This document shows positions 24,075-35,030 of a stretch of DNA of 64,000 bases, piece after piece. The number at the start of each line of letters is the position of its first letter. The first letter of the stretch is position 1. Position numbers and translations under genes: made by a program. The stretch is from Tretioscincus oriximinensis (Eukaryota > Chordata > Lepidosauria > Squamata > Gymnophthalmidae). The stretch lies in assembly GCA_022410635.1 (NCBI GenBank), contig JAJVDF010000018.1:1356244-1420243 (forward strand), in the 5' to 3' direction. The notes beneath the pieces are model-generated. The model searched no databases and was not told where the DNA came from. It saw nothing but the letters and a program-made list of their open reading frames with translations.

Positions 24075-24240
24075 CAAGTCTGAGTTTTTTAAGTTCCTCT
24101 TTATCGATTTGCTTTTCTTTTGCAGAGCAAGCTTCACGAAGCCGTTCACTGAGGAATTCCAACAGTTTTTTACGGCTACTGTAGGTTTCCCGATCTGGTG
24201 GTGATAGTGCATGGTATGGAGTACGTAAAATTTTCTTATC
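24075..24240 (-). CDS. ANKMY1: ANKMY1 exon: linker after the ankyrin repeats
   Basis: This 166-bp exon begins DKKILRTPYHALSPPDRET and continues with a helical basic segment (SSRKKLLEFLSERLREAC) to KKLRL plus one base. The same order, a PYHAL-type motif then an RKxLLEFL-type helix, occurs in human ANKMY1 just before the MYND linker. The acceptor is TATTTTGTAG|G and the donor TTG|GTATGT. It starts in phase 0 after the exon 26642-26755. In the other minus frame a 74-residue open frame also covers this stretch, but the splice sites and homology fix the frame given here. Confidence 0.88.
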
Positions 24241-24464
24241 CTACAAAATACAAGAGGGCAGATTTGCTTCACCACACAAATTCAGCAAAGAATAATCTCT
24301 GAAAGAAAAAACAATCCAGATTGGAAAGAAAAACATCAAATACATTCTGTAAAATATGAAGTGGTATTCCTCTGCTTGTTACTAAGAAGCAGAGCCATTT
24401 TAGGGAAGGGCAACAAGAGCAGCTGCACAGGGCTTTGGAGGAGTGGCACCTGCCCAGCAGTTAA

Positions 24465-24515
<51 letters not shown>

Positions 24516-24549
24516 TGATGATGATGATGATGATGATAATGATGATGAT
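24465..24549. repeat. (GAT)n microsatellite
   Basis: About 85 bases of GATGAT repeats with a few interruptions, 230 bases upstream of an ANKMY1 exon. Confidence 0.95.
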
Positions 24550-25040
24550 TTCCCGCAATTAGGGCAAAATGCACAGTCGTGCTACGTCTAGGTCACCTTC
24601 ACTGCCAGAGCACACTGCCATCATTTTCAGTGTCGCCCACCGCCATCCTGTGTTGCCTGCCTCTTGGCAGCAAGTGCCGTCACCTCTTTGCTGCCCCGTT
24701 TTCATCAGCACTTCTGGCACGAGCTGCTGTCTGCTACCACCAACACTGTCTCTTGGGCAGTGCTTCTGGCCAGCTTTGAGGCAAGGCTTGGAGCAGTCCA
24801 GCAGCAAGAGCACCCCACTGCCTGCCCCTGCTTGTGCCTCTTCGGTACCTGCCAAAGTGCTTCTTCACTGGTGCTTGGCTCAAAGCAGCCTAGCAGCAAG
24901 AGCGTCACCACCCACCTCCACCTCCTGCACCTCTTCAGAGCCCGCCCCGTGGTTGGCCATTTTGGGACAGACCTTACCTGTACAAAAGTGACGGGTTGCA
25001 CTTTAATTAAGATGGAACCAGACTGCTGACAATTAACATT
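24550..25040. repeat. GC-rich anonymous block, probably transposon-derived
   Basis: The GC content is well above the flanks and CTG/CCA/CAG words are frequent. Long overlapping open frames occur on both strands, which is typical of GC-rich DNA rather than a gene. No domain was recognised. It may be part of a transposon with the adjoining microsatellite. Confidence 0.4.
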
Positions 25041-25319
25041 TAAAAGGTTACAGAGCAGGGGATAGCCAGAGGATAGCCAACAGGAGCTGGGAAGCATCCG
25101 GTTTGAAAGTGTAAATGTAATTTCAGAAGACTGTTTGAATTGGAAGGGGATCGTGGCTATAGTACTCATGCACGAAGCTGATATGAACAATCTGTGGTTC
25201 TTCATAAACATACTGGGCTGAATTTGCACTAGAGAAGTGCATATAAATGTTTGTATGCAAATGCCAGAAGCCTCCGAGCAAAAATATGCTCAGTGAAAGA
25301 GTACAAATTTAACATTATT

Positions 25320-25412
25320 GGTAGTCGATTTCAGAGAAATAGCATGTTAGTCTCAGTAGAAGTCCACCAACATGGAGACTAACAGGAGAAAGATCTTTCG
25401 TAGATATGTCTA
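25320..25412 (-). repeat. Penelope-like LTR-type remnant
   Basis: On the minus strand the segment contains AAGAAGTAGACATATCTACGAAAG, listed in two overlapping parts: AAGAAGTAGACA and TATCTACGAAAG. The GTAGA/TCTAC stem between an (A)GA and a GAAA is the layout of a hammerhead stem II. Further on, GTTAGTCTCCATGTTGG matches the same reptile repeat type as the copy at 22445. Short and degraded. Confidence 0.45.
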
Positions 25413-25575
25413 CTTCTTAAGCCATGGTCAACAGTATCAAAAGCTTCTGAAAGGTCTAGGAGAACCAAAAGGATCGCATTGCCACTGTCCCTCTTCCGGA
25501 GAAGGTCATCAACCAGGATAACCAAGGTGGTTTCCATGCCATGACCAGGTCTGAAACCAGATTGAAAGGGGGAAT
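25413..25575 (-). mobile_element. L2-like LINE fragment (RT N-terminal part)
   Basis: The minus-strand translation contains QSGFRPGHGMETTLVILVDD and LLVLLDLSEAFDTVDHG, the RT fingers and first catalytic Asp region of L2/Jockey-clade LINEs. It is truncated at both ends and intronic. Confidence 0.7.
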
Positions 25576-26641
25576 AACTTTGTAAGTTAAATTGAAAAAT
25601 AGAACAGGAAAAGGAGGAATGGAGTAAGACCAAATTTACAGCATTACTTTAGCAGGGCAGGTTACCACACAGATGTTTTTCAGAGGAAAGAGGGCGGGAG
25701 AGGAATTAACTTGTTTATGTAATTCTCTAATCTTTTTNTGCCTGCATGTGGTATGATAATTTGGTTAATTTGAAGGCGTCTATTCATATATTCTAGTTTA
25801 TTGGAACATAATAAACTTATGACATGTATTTCAGCAGTGTATATTATTACAGCTCCAAAATAAGGTGAGGAACAAATGTTACACAGAGCATCTCCAAAGT
25901 TCAGCAAATGTTTAGACCAGTGTGGTCAGCAGAGTAGAGTAATCACTATAGTGCAGACATATTGCACTGGTCTATGATCTAGATATGAGTACATCTCTTC
26001 ATCCGTTGATTCAGATTAAGCCCATTAAAGCTATGCAGTTTCAATATTGTGTCATTACATATGGCAACTCATCTTACACAGTAATGCTACCTGATCAATT
26101 GCTGCATGGAAAATAGTTACAAATGTTAGATTGCATATTGCATGCAAATTTCAGAAGCAGGAAGTAAAAGAAAGATAATAATTTTAGTAAAGGGAAGTAA
26201 AAGAAAGATCCGTTCACTTTTCAGAAATACATAGGCAGTTTGAGTTTCACATTCTTTACATTCATTTCTACCAACACCCATCTATTTTAAGGACAAGTAA
26301 ATGCTGCTTTCCTCCCTTTGCAAACAAGCATCTTCAAACAAACAGTTTTTAAAAGATCAGGATGAAAGGGTTTGATTTTTCTTCTTTACCCACTGCAATC
26401 CTATCATCATCTTCCCCTACCAAGTGGAACTATTTACATTTGAAACAAAGATATATTTAACATTAACTATAACATGTGGTAAAAAAGAAACTTAATAGTG
26501 ATTTTTTTTCTAGATTTAAGTATCCTACAATTCACAGAGANGCTGTTATAGTTAATTGACACTTCTTTGTCTATTTTAGAAGTAAAGTTCAAATATTGTA
26601 CTTATAGTATTACTTTAAAGTCTCAGTTACTGAAGAGATAC
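25576..26641. other. ANKMY1 intron, nothing recognised
   Basis: AT-rich intron without exons or recognisable repeats. Confidence 0.45.
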
Positions 26642-26755
26642 CTGGTAGAACTTGAAATAAGCAAAGTCCACTACTGTTCCTACCGCACTTCGAGTCTCAT
26701 CACCAAGAGTAATTGGCATCAACATGTCAGCACCTGCTGCTATTAGAGAACTGAT
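26642..26755 (-). CDS. ANKMY1: ANKMY1 exon: last ankyrin-like segment
   Basis: A 114-bp, phase 0-0 exon encoding [20 protein letters not shown] then [25 protein letters not shown] is the end of an ankyrin repeat helix and finger. The [14 protein letters not shown] stretch corresponds to a conserved block following the repeats in human ANKMY1. The splice sites are TTTCCATTTTCAG|A and CAG|GTATCT. Confidence 0.9.
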
Positions 26756-28127
26756 CTGAAAATGGAAAAGAAACAGGACAAATTAGAACTGCAACAGAAT
26801 TAGAAAATTTGTGTCCAACAGATCCCTGGCATTTCCAGACAGATGAAAAGGACCTTTTTTTTCTGAAATCTTAGACTGCTGCCACCTAAGTAGACTGAAC
26901 TGCTGTCCTCTTTAGTGAAGAACTAAGATGTTATACCAACTGAGTCTATGTGTCTACATAACAGCAGCTGAAGAAGATTGTGAAAACGTTTGGCGCGTTA
27001 AGGGTGTTATGGCTCAAAGTTTGTATATTCTTATTCGACCTATAATATTTTGAATCCTAAAGGACTACCACCACACAGATACCTACATGGTTGGAATAAG
27101 GTTTAAAAGATATCTACATACATGAAGGATGGAGAGTATCTTCTTTAATATACAAGGTTTTTGAGACCGGTTGTATTTCTATCTACGGGGACTACTAAGA
27201 CTTTTTTTTATCGTGTCTGTGATGTTATAAATATGCAAATACCGAACTCTTGGAATATGATAAGCGATGGAGCACTAGTATTATGATGACAACTTCAATG
27301 GAATAAAGAGTACACTTGTTATATACCAACTACTGTTCTTAGTTACTATATACAGTGATTTTGTTGTATATCCGACATTCGGAGATACAGTTTGTGTATA
27401 TGGTGTGCTGTAGAATCCCCCAAACCAGAATTAAATGGCACACAATTCACATTAAAGGTTATCCCTCAGCTTGCAGGAGACAGAACAGTCCAAGTAATAT
27501 GGAATTAGACCTTTCCTCTGGGAAACGTCTGTTGCTGCCTCAAATCTCATGTAAGCTTCAGGGCTTATAATGTAGGTTCCAATGGCCAGGAGCGCTAAGG
27601 GGATCCATTCTGATGCACCACTGAAATGGTCTCCCTCATCACTCCATGAAGGCATGCTTCTTTCCCTACACTTCCCTGGGCTCATCTAGTGGCACCTATA
27701 CTGCATACAGATCTGTGAAAAACAGATATCCCAGCTAGGTTGTCATTTTGGCTGCCTAGGCTGGGCTACAGTTTCTCCAATGAGGATATACAATCTGTGC
27801 CAGAGTGTGAGATAAGTCTAAAAGTATGCTAGTCCTTGTTCTTTACCATTCAGAATTTATCTGAGCTCTATAATCTGTCAAACATTGTTACACATCATTG
27901 CACTAAAACACTTTACACGTTTCCTCATTTTTGTTCTCCCTTTTCACCAATCTTTCTGAATCCCTTTTGTGAGAGAATTCCTCTTTTTTTGTAAATAGAT
28001 TTCTCTGGAATACGCCACCTCTTTCAATATCTCCATTTTTGTTTCCCAGATACTTCTTTATTCTGTTTCCTGACTCACAAAGTTTTTGTTCTGAAACTTT
28101 TTATCAAACTGGTTAAAACTTTCTCAC
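26756..28127. other. ANKMY1 intron; possible Penelope-like sequence at 26960-27100
   Basis: The word CTGAAGAAGATTGTGAAAACG at 26968 resembles the hammerhead-containing end of the element at 10236 but has no complementary stem. The rest is unrecognised AT-rich intron. Confidence 0.35.
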
Positions 28128-28259
28128 CAAAGCCAACTTATTTGCTAATGTTCTGTTCTGTTCATATGCAGGGTTGACAACACAACAGAGGGCATTTCCA
28201 ATAGCTTGATTTAATGGAAGATTTGGATCAGCTCCACCAGCCAACAGCTCAGCCACTGC
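28128..28259 (-). CDS. ANKMY1: ANKMY1 exon: ankyrin repeat
   Basis: A 132-bp, phase 0-0 exon encoding 44 residues beginning AVAELLAGGADPNLPLNQAI and ending ...NRTLANKLAL. The VAELLAGGADPN motif is a canonical ankyrin helix-2 and beta-turn. The Cys-rich stretch after it (NALCCVVNPAYEQ) matches the conserved ANKMY1 layout. The acceptor is GCTATATTCAG|G and the donor TTG|GTGAGA. Confidence 0.92.
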
Positions 28260-29642
28260 CTGAATATAGCAAATAATATATAGCAGAAAATCATATACAT
28301 ATACATTTGCAAATACTCCCCAAAATACACTTTATAATGCAACATAGACTTGAAGTTAGTGTCAGACGAAAACAGTCATAGAACTTATAGTCTTTCGCTT
28401 AAATTCCCTGCTGGTGCCAGAAGGAACAAACATCACGCAGGACACAAATGATGAATTGAACAGTACAGTTTGCCAGTTCCTCTCTTCAGAGTTGCTTCTG
28501 GCAGTAAAATACGGAGCTTGTGCTGCTACCATTGAAACAATACAAAACAAGTAAAACTACTCTCCTCTCTGATACAGGCACCTCAGTGAAGGTGTTGACC
28601 CAGTTGAGGCAGCAGAAGTGAAAAAAGCAAATCTAGTATTGAGGTAATTAAGAAGGAAATGAAAAAAAAAACAGTGTCATTTTGCCCCTTTAAAAATCTA
28701 TGATGAGACCGCATTTGAAATACAGAATGCAGTTCTAGTTATCACACCTTAGAAGTGATATTGTGGAACTTGAAAAGCTGCAAAAAAGTACAAGAATAAT
28801 AATCAGGAGCTGAATTATGTTCTTTATGAAATCAGACTGCAGCATCTGGATCTCTTCAATGTTGAAAGAAAGATATCTAATTTAAGGGTATAAAATTATG
28901 CATGAGATGGAAAAGATAATTATTTTCCCTAGCCCACAATACTAAAACCAGGGAGCACCGAGCTTGTGAGCAAGGGAGTTAGGATGGATAAGGGGAAGGG
29001 TTTTTTTTTTTTCATTCAGAGGATTACTGATCTTTCGAATTTACTTAGGTACACTTTTTTGCTGATCACAGCTATACCATGGTAGAAGGGGGCAGAGCTT
29101 CCATTACCCCTAACCAGAGTCTGGTAGGCAGGTCCCTGAATTGCTTCCTAGTATGACACAATAGTAAGTGCAGAATTAAAGTCCCAAGCATGGCACACTA
29201 TAAAATTGCAGTTTTCATACCATGATTCTCCAGATGTTTCTGAATAACAACTTCTAGGATTCCACATGTAGTGCTGATTTTGGCATAAAATGCCACAGGT
29301 AAATGCTCAGATTTGTTGTCAAGCAATACAGCTTAAGAACCACTGCTATAAAAACTATTTTCCAATCTGTGCCTTAATATTTTTTCCTGGGTCCAGAAGA
29401 ACTAGTCAGATTTTAAAATATGGCAGTGGAAGTACTGGAGTTTATAACATAATAAATGTATTTCATTGTCCCTTAAAGAACGTGCATTATAAACACTCTT
29501 GGGTAAAACACACATACTGCTTGCAAGTGGTTATCACTGGAATTACAGTATTTATCTGAACTTTCAACAACTAAAAATCCTATTTGTAATGAAAACCATT
29601 GTTTTTCAAAGAGCAAACTGGGGAAGAGAGAAGAATACATAC
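28260..29642. other. ANKMY1 intron containing an old CR1 fragment
   Basis: Unremarkable intron except for the CR1 relic at 28680-28990. Confidence 0.5.
28680..28990 (+). mobile_element. Degraded CR1 LINE fragment (3' ORF2)
   Basis: The nucleotides follow the same order as the better CR1 copy at 56386-56640: a 'TATGATGAGACCGCATTTGA' block, then 'GTGATATTGTGGAACTTGAA', then 'GAAATCAGACTGCAGCATCT'. It is heavily diverged, with frame breaks. Confidence 0.6.
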
Positions 29643-29750
29643 CTCATCATTTCCACATGCTATAGCTAACGAAAGAGGAGAATGGCCACTCCATAGGACA
29701 TTTGGATTTGCATTGTGATTTAAAAGAGCACGAACAATTTTCCCACTGCT
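29643..29750 (-). CDS. ANKMY1: ANKMY1 exon: ankyrin repeat
   Basis: A 108-bp, phase 0-0 exon: SSGKIVRALLNHNANPN, VLWSGHSPLSLAIACGNDE. It spans the end of one ankyrin repeat and the start of the next (GHSPLSLAIACGNDE then AVAELL in the next exon). WSGHSPLSL is nearly identical to my recollection of human ANKMY1. The splice sites are TAAGAATTCTTACAG|A on the acceptor side and GAG|GTATGT on the donor side. Confidence 0.92.
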
Positions 29751-32700
29751 CTGTAAGAATAAAAGCAAAATCAAGAAACAGGTCTTTTTTCTGCTTGGAA
29801 TGCACCAAAGGAAAAGCTTCTGTTCAAAAGGACATGAGAGAAAGATTTGTTGCAGCCCTTCCCAAAGAAGAAATATATCAGTGTGGACATATTAATAAGG
29901 ACATTGAAATTCAGGGGGACTGACACACGTTTGCTCCTTTTATTGATGTGTGTAATGGAATCAGCATCAAAAATGCAGAGTTCAGAATCTGTGACCTTGT
30001 ATAGTTTACTTTGTTATCAGCTGCTCTTAGGCCCTATAGCCAGATAAAACTACTGAGTTTAAATAAATAATAAAAGCTTGACTGCTGATTTCTTGTGGAG
30101 TTTATTTTAATAAAGCAACAAAAGAATAACTTCAAAACTAAATCTCTGTGGTTTTACAAAAAGATAACGAAGATAGAAGAGATTATTAGGTAGCCCAGAT
30201 TGTTTCTCTTTCCTATTTAAATTGAGGACCATCAGTGATAAAATGAGGAACAGACCTTCACTGATAATAAGTATGGATGTAGTTCTATCAATGAATGGCA
30301 AACAGACAGGGCATCCCAACAAAGTACACAATGAAAACAGCATCATCCTGATTGACTATTTACTATTGTGATCTCTAGGGTCACAATCGGATTATACATC
30401 TGCTTCCCAGGGCCTGGAGTGGCTATGGATCTGTACATCTTGTACAACAGAACTTGACATCACAATGTAGAAACCTCAGAGGATTTTTAAAAAGCAACTA
30501 GCAATGGAGAGTTGTTCACATATGATACAGCTACATTATTTCTCTATATTTTGGCCAACAATAGAAGTTTCTATGATAAGGATTATAAAAAGATCAGAAT
30601 TCTTCATATATTTCACCAACTGAAATTCTCAGCATTATAGAACACTGGGGATGATGGCTAAATATAAAGATGGGGCACGGCTGAACACATCTAACCATAA
30701 AGTTAAATTAAAGTCATTCCAGTAAAACAGCAACTCTAAAACAAACTGAATAAAGAAACATAAATACAGTAATCAAAAGCTGTTTTGTTTCAAAGATAGA
30801 CTAGACTGCTGGAAAAATTATAGAGAGAATGGCTTTTTATTTATGCAAGGAGTGACAGCAATTCAAAAGTGCAAAGAGCAATTTCGGTGATCAAAGAAAC
30901 AATCAGCTTTTGAAATCACTGCCTATTAGAAGAAGATCATTATGGCCTATTAAATGAGACTTCCCCAAATTTGCTCATCCTCATGAAGATTCAATCATCA
31001 AATGTAATTAACAAATTAAAGGCCTCTAACAGGCCAATGAGAAATACCTAAAATAAACTTCCACAGTGTATTCCCTAATAATTACTATTCCCTACTGCCT
31101 TTGGCCCTGTGCTGAATATAATCCAGAAAAAGGCCCAGTGATCCTAAGCTTCAAATTCCATGTCACCCATGTCTGACCACTGAAAGATTTACAGTGCTTA
31201 ATACTAACACTTTACACAATTTTTCTCCCAATCCGAAAACGGAATAATTTCCTATAAACGTATTATAATGAAGAGCTAAGGCTCTCTAGTGGTCAAAGTC
31301 TAACATTTCTTCAATATCTTATTGGTGTTAAGATTCAAACCCTAATCCAGTGCCAAACATACATTATCCTATACCAGTACAATAAAACTTACTGTGATAT
31401 GAGGGGTTTAAATTTCCTTACAATGTCATTTTATGTAATATATATATAAATAGATGCGATCCAGGGGCACTTGCTAGGTCAACCAGGTTGAAGAAGGGGA
31501 TGTAGGCAGGGATTTGGTACCTTGTGAGATTAGGAGCTAAGGACAACTACTGGAAGAGGGAGTAGCACTGAGAGTGGCCAAATCTCTCAGGAGAGATCAG
31601 GAAAATCAAAGTGATCCAAAGACGCAGTGATTATAGAAAGCTGCAGCTCTCCTGTATCCTTTTTGTGGCAATTTATTCTTAGACAAAGGTAAGTGTTAGA
31701 TGTACGTGTTAAAGCCAGGGTCACATTTATGCCAAACACTAAACTTCATATAAGTTCATATAAATCCCATCCAAAATCAAACGTTTGAGTGAATGTATTG
31801 TGCAATTGATGTAGANGCAAACTCTACATACTATACAAGGCATAGATGTAATCTTTAAAACAACTCTATCGGTATCAGTAGAACGAGTAGATGGATATTA
31901 AGCAGAGTTTGCACAGCTTGTAATCTGATGAGGCAACTTAGGCCCAGTCCCCACATTCTATTTCCTGCACTTTGGAGATTATTTTACCTTCTGAACCACA
32001 CATGCTCAGCACTTCACACACTCTAAAAGTCTTTGCTGCAGTGTAAATAGCCTCCACATATTATCCAATTTAGAAGACTCCATTTTGTAAAGTCTGAAAG
32101 AAATGCTTCCGTATGCAAACTGTAAAACACTCATTGGTTCTTGCTTAGTAGTGATTGCCTGGGAATTGTATGCAGACTCGCAAAGAATGCTGGGGCTTGT
32201 AGCCAGGCAACCGCAACAATTATTTCTGGGGATTGTGATGCCACAAGAATTGCCAGGATGAGAGAGGACAGAGAGGGAACTGCGAGGAAGATTAAAGTTA
32301 AATGGACATACTTGTGAATGTGTTGCCTCACTTAAAAAAAAAAAAGCAGTTTAGAACTTGTAGTGGGGAAACAGCCTTAGTCTATGAAAACTGATGCTAT
32401 CAATTTCCATCTCCCTAATTGTCTCTCAAGTGCTACTAAAACTCTTTGTAGGCTGCTTAAAGTAAGATCAGGCCCCCAATGAACCTCTTCTTGCTTTAAT
32501 GTAACCTTCAGAACTGCAGATTTTGCTTGGAGAGGAAAAGGAAAATAGGTAAAAGTACCTTATACAGGATAGCACCCCTGTGGCTGTGTTCGCACTAGGA
32601 AAAGAAAACGGTATGAAAGCTATGTGGTTCTGTGCTGGCTGCATGTGTTTCCCATTTACTCCTAATGGGAAATGCTTTTGCCATGTGCTATTTGTACAGC

Positions 32701-33716
32701 CATGCATTTTCTGAGCAGATTTAACTCAGAAAACGATTGCAAATGCAGATTAACGCAATTCACATTAAGTGCACTCTGGCAATGGTTTTGCCATCCTTAG
32801 GAGTTTTCTGGCAAAGGCAGAACCAAACCCAAGGCTCAGGGTCCACAGCAGCGAAAGATCCAAGAGGATCTTCTGCCTTTTTTCCCCAGTCTTTTTCCCC
32901 ATTGCTGCTACAGCATGGAAATTTTAAACTGCTGGAATTTTAAGCAGCTGGAATGGCAGGAGATCCACGAAAATCTACCATGAACCAGAAACCTTGAGGC
33001 TGTTTCTGGCTCCACTAGAGGAGCCAGGAGAAGCTCCAAGGATCACAGTCCCGGCTTTTACACAAATGAAAATTTGCACAAATCCAGGATTTTTTTAAAA
33101 AAGTTGCTCCACCTGTGCACGCTCAGTGATTGCTCAATGCAGCTTTGCTGTTTCCCTGTCCTGTCAGGCCACTGAATTGGGCCCAAAATGGGACAGGGAA
33201 GAAGAAAAAACAGTAAAACAGATTTAGATCTGCTTTGTTATTTTCCAGTTTGCTTTTCCATAGTGCAAACCCAGCCTATTATGTTTTTTAGTCTACTTCT
33301 GCATATTTTTCAAACATTGGCAAACAGACATTTCAACCCTGTTTTCATTTTGTTTCCTAACTTGCCACTACATGAAGTCAGGAGCAGCTTTGAATACCAT
33401 GTTTATCAATGTTATTAAAACATTTTAAAATCCAAGACAAAAACAAAAGTCATGTATGTCACCTGAAATTACTGGACAAAGAATTTGGGTTTGTGGTTAG
33501 CCAACACACAATAAGAATTCCTTAAGCTACCAAGCCTCAAATCTTAACATTAGACATTATCATTTATAAATATGCAACTCCTCTATTTGACAAAATGAAT
33601 TCCTTGGCAAGCTAAAATCTAACATCAGATGATTTGAGGGACCCAAACTATAAACGCTAGAGAAAGAGAGCAATTTTCATGTTGTTGAAAGGGAAAACCT
33701 CACCAGAATAACTTAC
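29751..33716. other. ANKMY1 intron; a dispersed repeat near its end
   Basis: Nearly 4 kb of intron. No exon was recognised. A dispersed repeat shared with 58240-58720 occupies about 32586-33270. Confidence 0.45.
32586..33270. repeat. Dispersed element, inverted copy at 58240-58720
   Basis: The block GGGTCCACAGCAG near 32840 and the block around TTTGCACAAATCCAGGA near 33072 recur in reverse orientation and order at 58240-58720. The ends (TGTGTTCGCACTAGG near 32587 and CATAGTGCAAACCCAGC near 33257) are roughly inverted, so it may be a non-autonomous DNA transposon. Class not assigned. Confidence 0.5.
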
Positions 33717-33863
33717 AATATTATCATCCTCTCTCTCACATGCAATATGAAGAGCTGTCCTCCCTCCTTCCTCTGGAATATAGGTACATTCCTTATAATA
33801 GCTTTTGGGTGGTCCGGTTTCATTACTCATCTTAATCCAGGATATTGTTTCAGCAAGTTCATT
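33717..33863 (-). CDS. ANKMY1: ANKMY1 exon: start of ankyrin repeat (EEGGRTALHIACE)
   Basis: A 147-bp, phase 0-0 exon. It begins NELAETISWIKMSNETGPP, continues KSYYKECTYIPEEGGRTALH and ends IACEREDDNI. GRTALHIACERED is a canonical ankyrin start. The NETGPP..YY..PEEGGRTALH order is conserved in ANKMY1. The acceptor CTTCCTGGAG|A is the first AG after the pyrimidine tract, so the start of the exon is inferred. The donor is ATT|GTAAGT. Confidence 0.88.
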
Positions 33864-34296
33864 CTCCAGGAAGAAAACAGAAAACAAATCACTGACACAG
33901 AAACCTGCAGGCACCTACAGGAGTCATGCAGTCTGTTTCCTTGGAGTGAAAAGTAAATTATCTTGCATACATAACCCCAAGGACTCAACAGATTTCCACA
34001 GAAAAAGTAGCAAAGCTTTAATATTTTTAAAAGCATTTTAAAGGATCAGGTTTATTCCAAGTAGATGCTTTTCAGTGCTGATGGAAAAAGATGCAAGTTA
34101 TGGATTCTAATGCAGCTGACTTTCCCCATTTTTTCTTTCACGCACATTTGTGTGATATTGTTACCTGCTACATTTATTTCTAGATGCCCTTGATCTCATT
34201 GTGATGAGATCTCAGTCTAATTGTTTTTCATATACCCTGGCAAAGACAACCTTTACTTCTCTCCTGGACAGATAACTGTATCAGAATCAGTTATAC
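33864..34296. other. Short ANKMY1 intron, nothing recognised
   Basis: A 433-bp intron with no additional feature. Confidence 0.6.
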
Positions 34297-34449
34297 CTTG
34301 TCTGGACACCTGTCATACTTATAAATATCATTTTCATCTTCTTCTCGAATATCTGGGTCCGTAGCTGAATGAAGTAGTAATTCTGTTATCGCAACGCCTT
34401 CATCGCCAGGAAGGGCAGCAGCAATGTGAAGTGGAGCAACACCTCCAAG
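34297..34449 (-). CDS. ANKMY1: ANKMY1 exon: ankyrin repeat ([18 protein letters not shown])
   Basis: A 153-bp, phase 0-0 exon encoding 51 residues. [18 protein letters not shown] is a strong ankyrin helix-1 motif with an ANKMY1-type insertion, followed by [20 protein letters not shown] and an acidic end. The acceptor is CTTTTTTTAAAAG|C and the donor AAG|GTATAA. Confidence 0.92.
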
Positions 34450-34539
34450 CTTTTAAAAAAAGAAAAAGTAAGAATAATATTATCTCCAATATTAAAATCA
34501 TCAAATATTTCTTTATTGTATTTCTAACTTGTTATGTCA

Positions 34540-34992
34540 ACTAGTGGAATTAGCCTGTTGTGCTATGGTAATGCAACAGGCTCTAGCCCCTCCTCCCCCT
34601 TGCTCCCTTACATGCCTCCACTTCCCTCTCTTCCTTGCCCCTCCAATCTCCCTTCCACTTCTGCTTCATGTCATTCCTTCTTTCTGTTCTCGTTCCCTCT
34701 TCCCTTTCTTCATTTTTGCTTCTTTATCTTTCTTCCCTTCCATCTCTCATCCCTTCCTTCCTTTGTTCTTCCTTTCCCTCCTAATACTGGTCCCAGTATC
34801 GAATCCCAGGACATTCCATTTCTCACATCTTTCTATCCAGAGAATTATCCATTTATTACTTCCTTGTTTTCTTTCTTTTACCCAGCTTCCAACCCAGGAC
34901 TCTGGTCTCTGAAGGCTACCAAAATTTCGAGCCCTATCACTGATCTCCGGAGGTTGCCAAAGTTCTAAGCCCTGTCATTAGTCATTAAACCT
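34540..34992. repeat. Unclassified dispersed repeat with pyrimidine-rich core, copy 1
   Basis: It starts CTAGTGGAATTAGCCTGTTG and TGCTATGGTAATGCAACAGG, followed by a C/T-rich body and an end with TTCCATTTCTCACATCTTTC and ATTTATTACTT. A second copy starts at 35031. The open frames here are Ser/Phe/Pro-rich translations of the pyrimidine tract and not genes. Confidence 0.7.
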
Positions 34993-35030
34993 CAGAATGC
35001 TGAACTCTCCAATACACCTTTTATTACTTA

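Noticed and set aside
22086..24075. Direct splice of exon 24075-24240 to the MYND exon
   Set aside because: The phases 1 and 2 do not fit, so the frame would break. An intermediate exon is required.
24569..25229. Open frames of 121-174 codons on both strands
   Set aside because: GC-rich DNA yields open frames in several phases at once. No domain, splice structure or conservation is apparent.
26968..26990. CTGAAGA ... GAAAACG as a third hammerhead core
   Set aside because: No complementary stem lies between the two core motifs. Kept only as a possible Penelope-like relic.
34529..34968. Two overlapping open frames of 127 and 144 codons
   Set aside because: They are translations of a pyrimidine-rich repeat, with biased Ser, Pro, Leu and Phe content.
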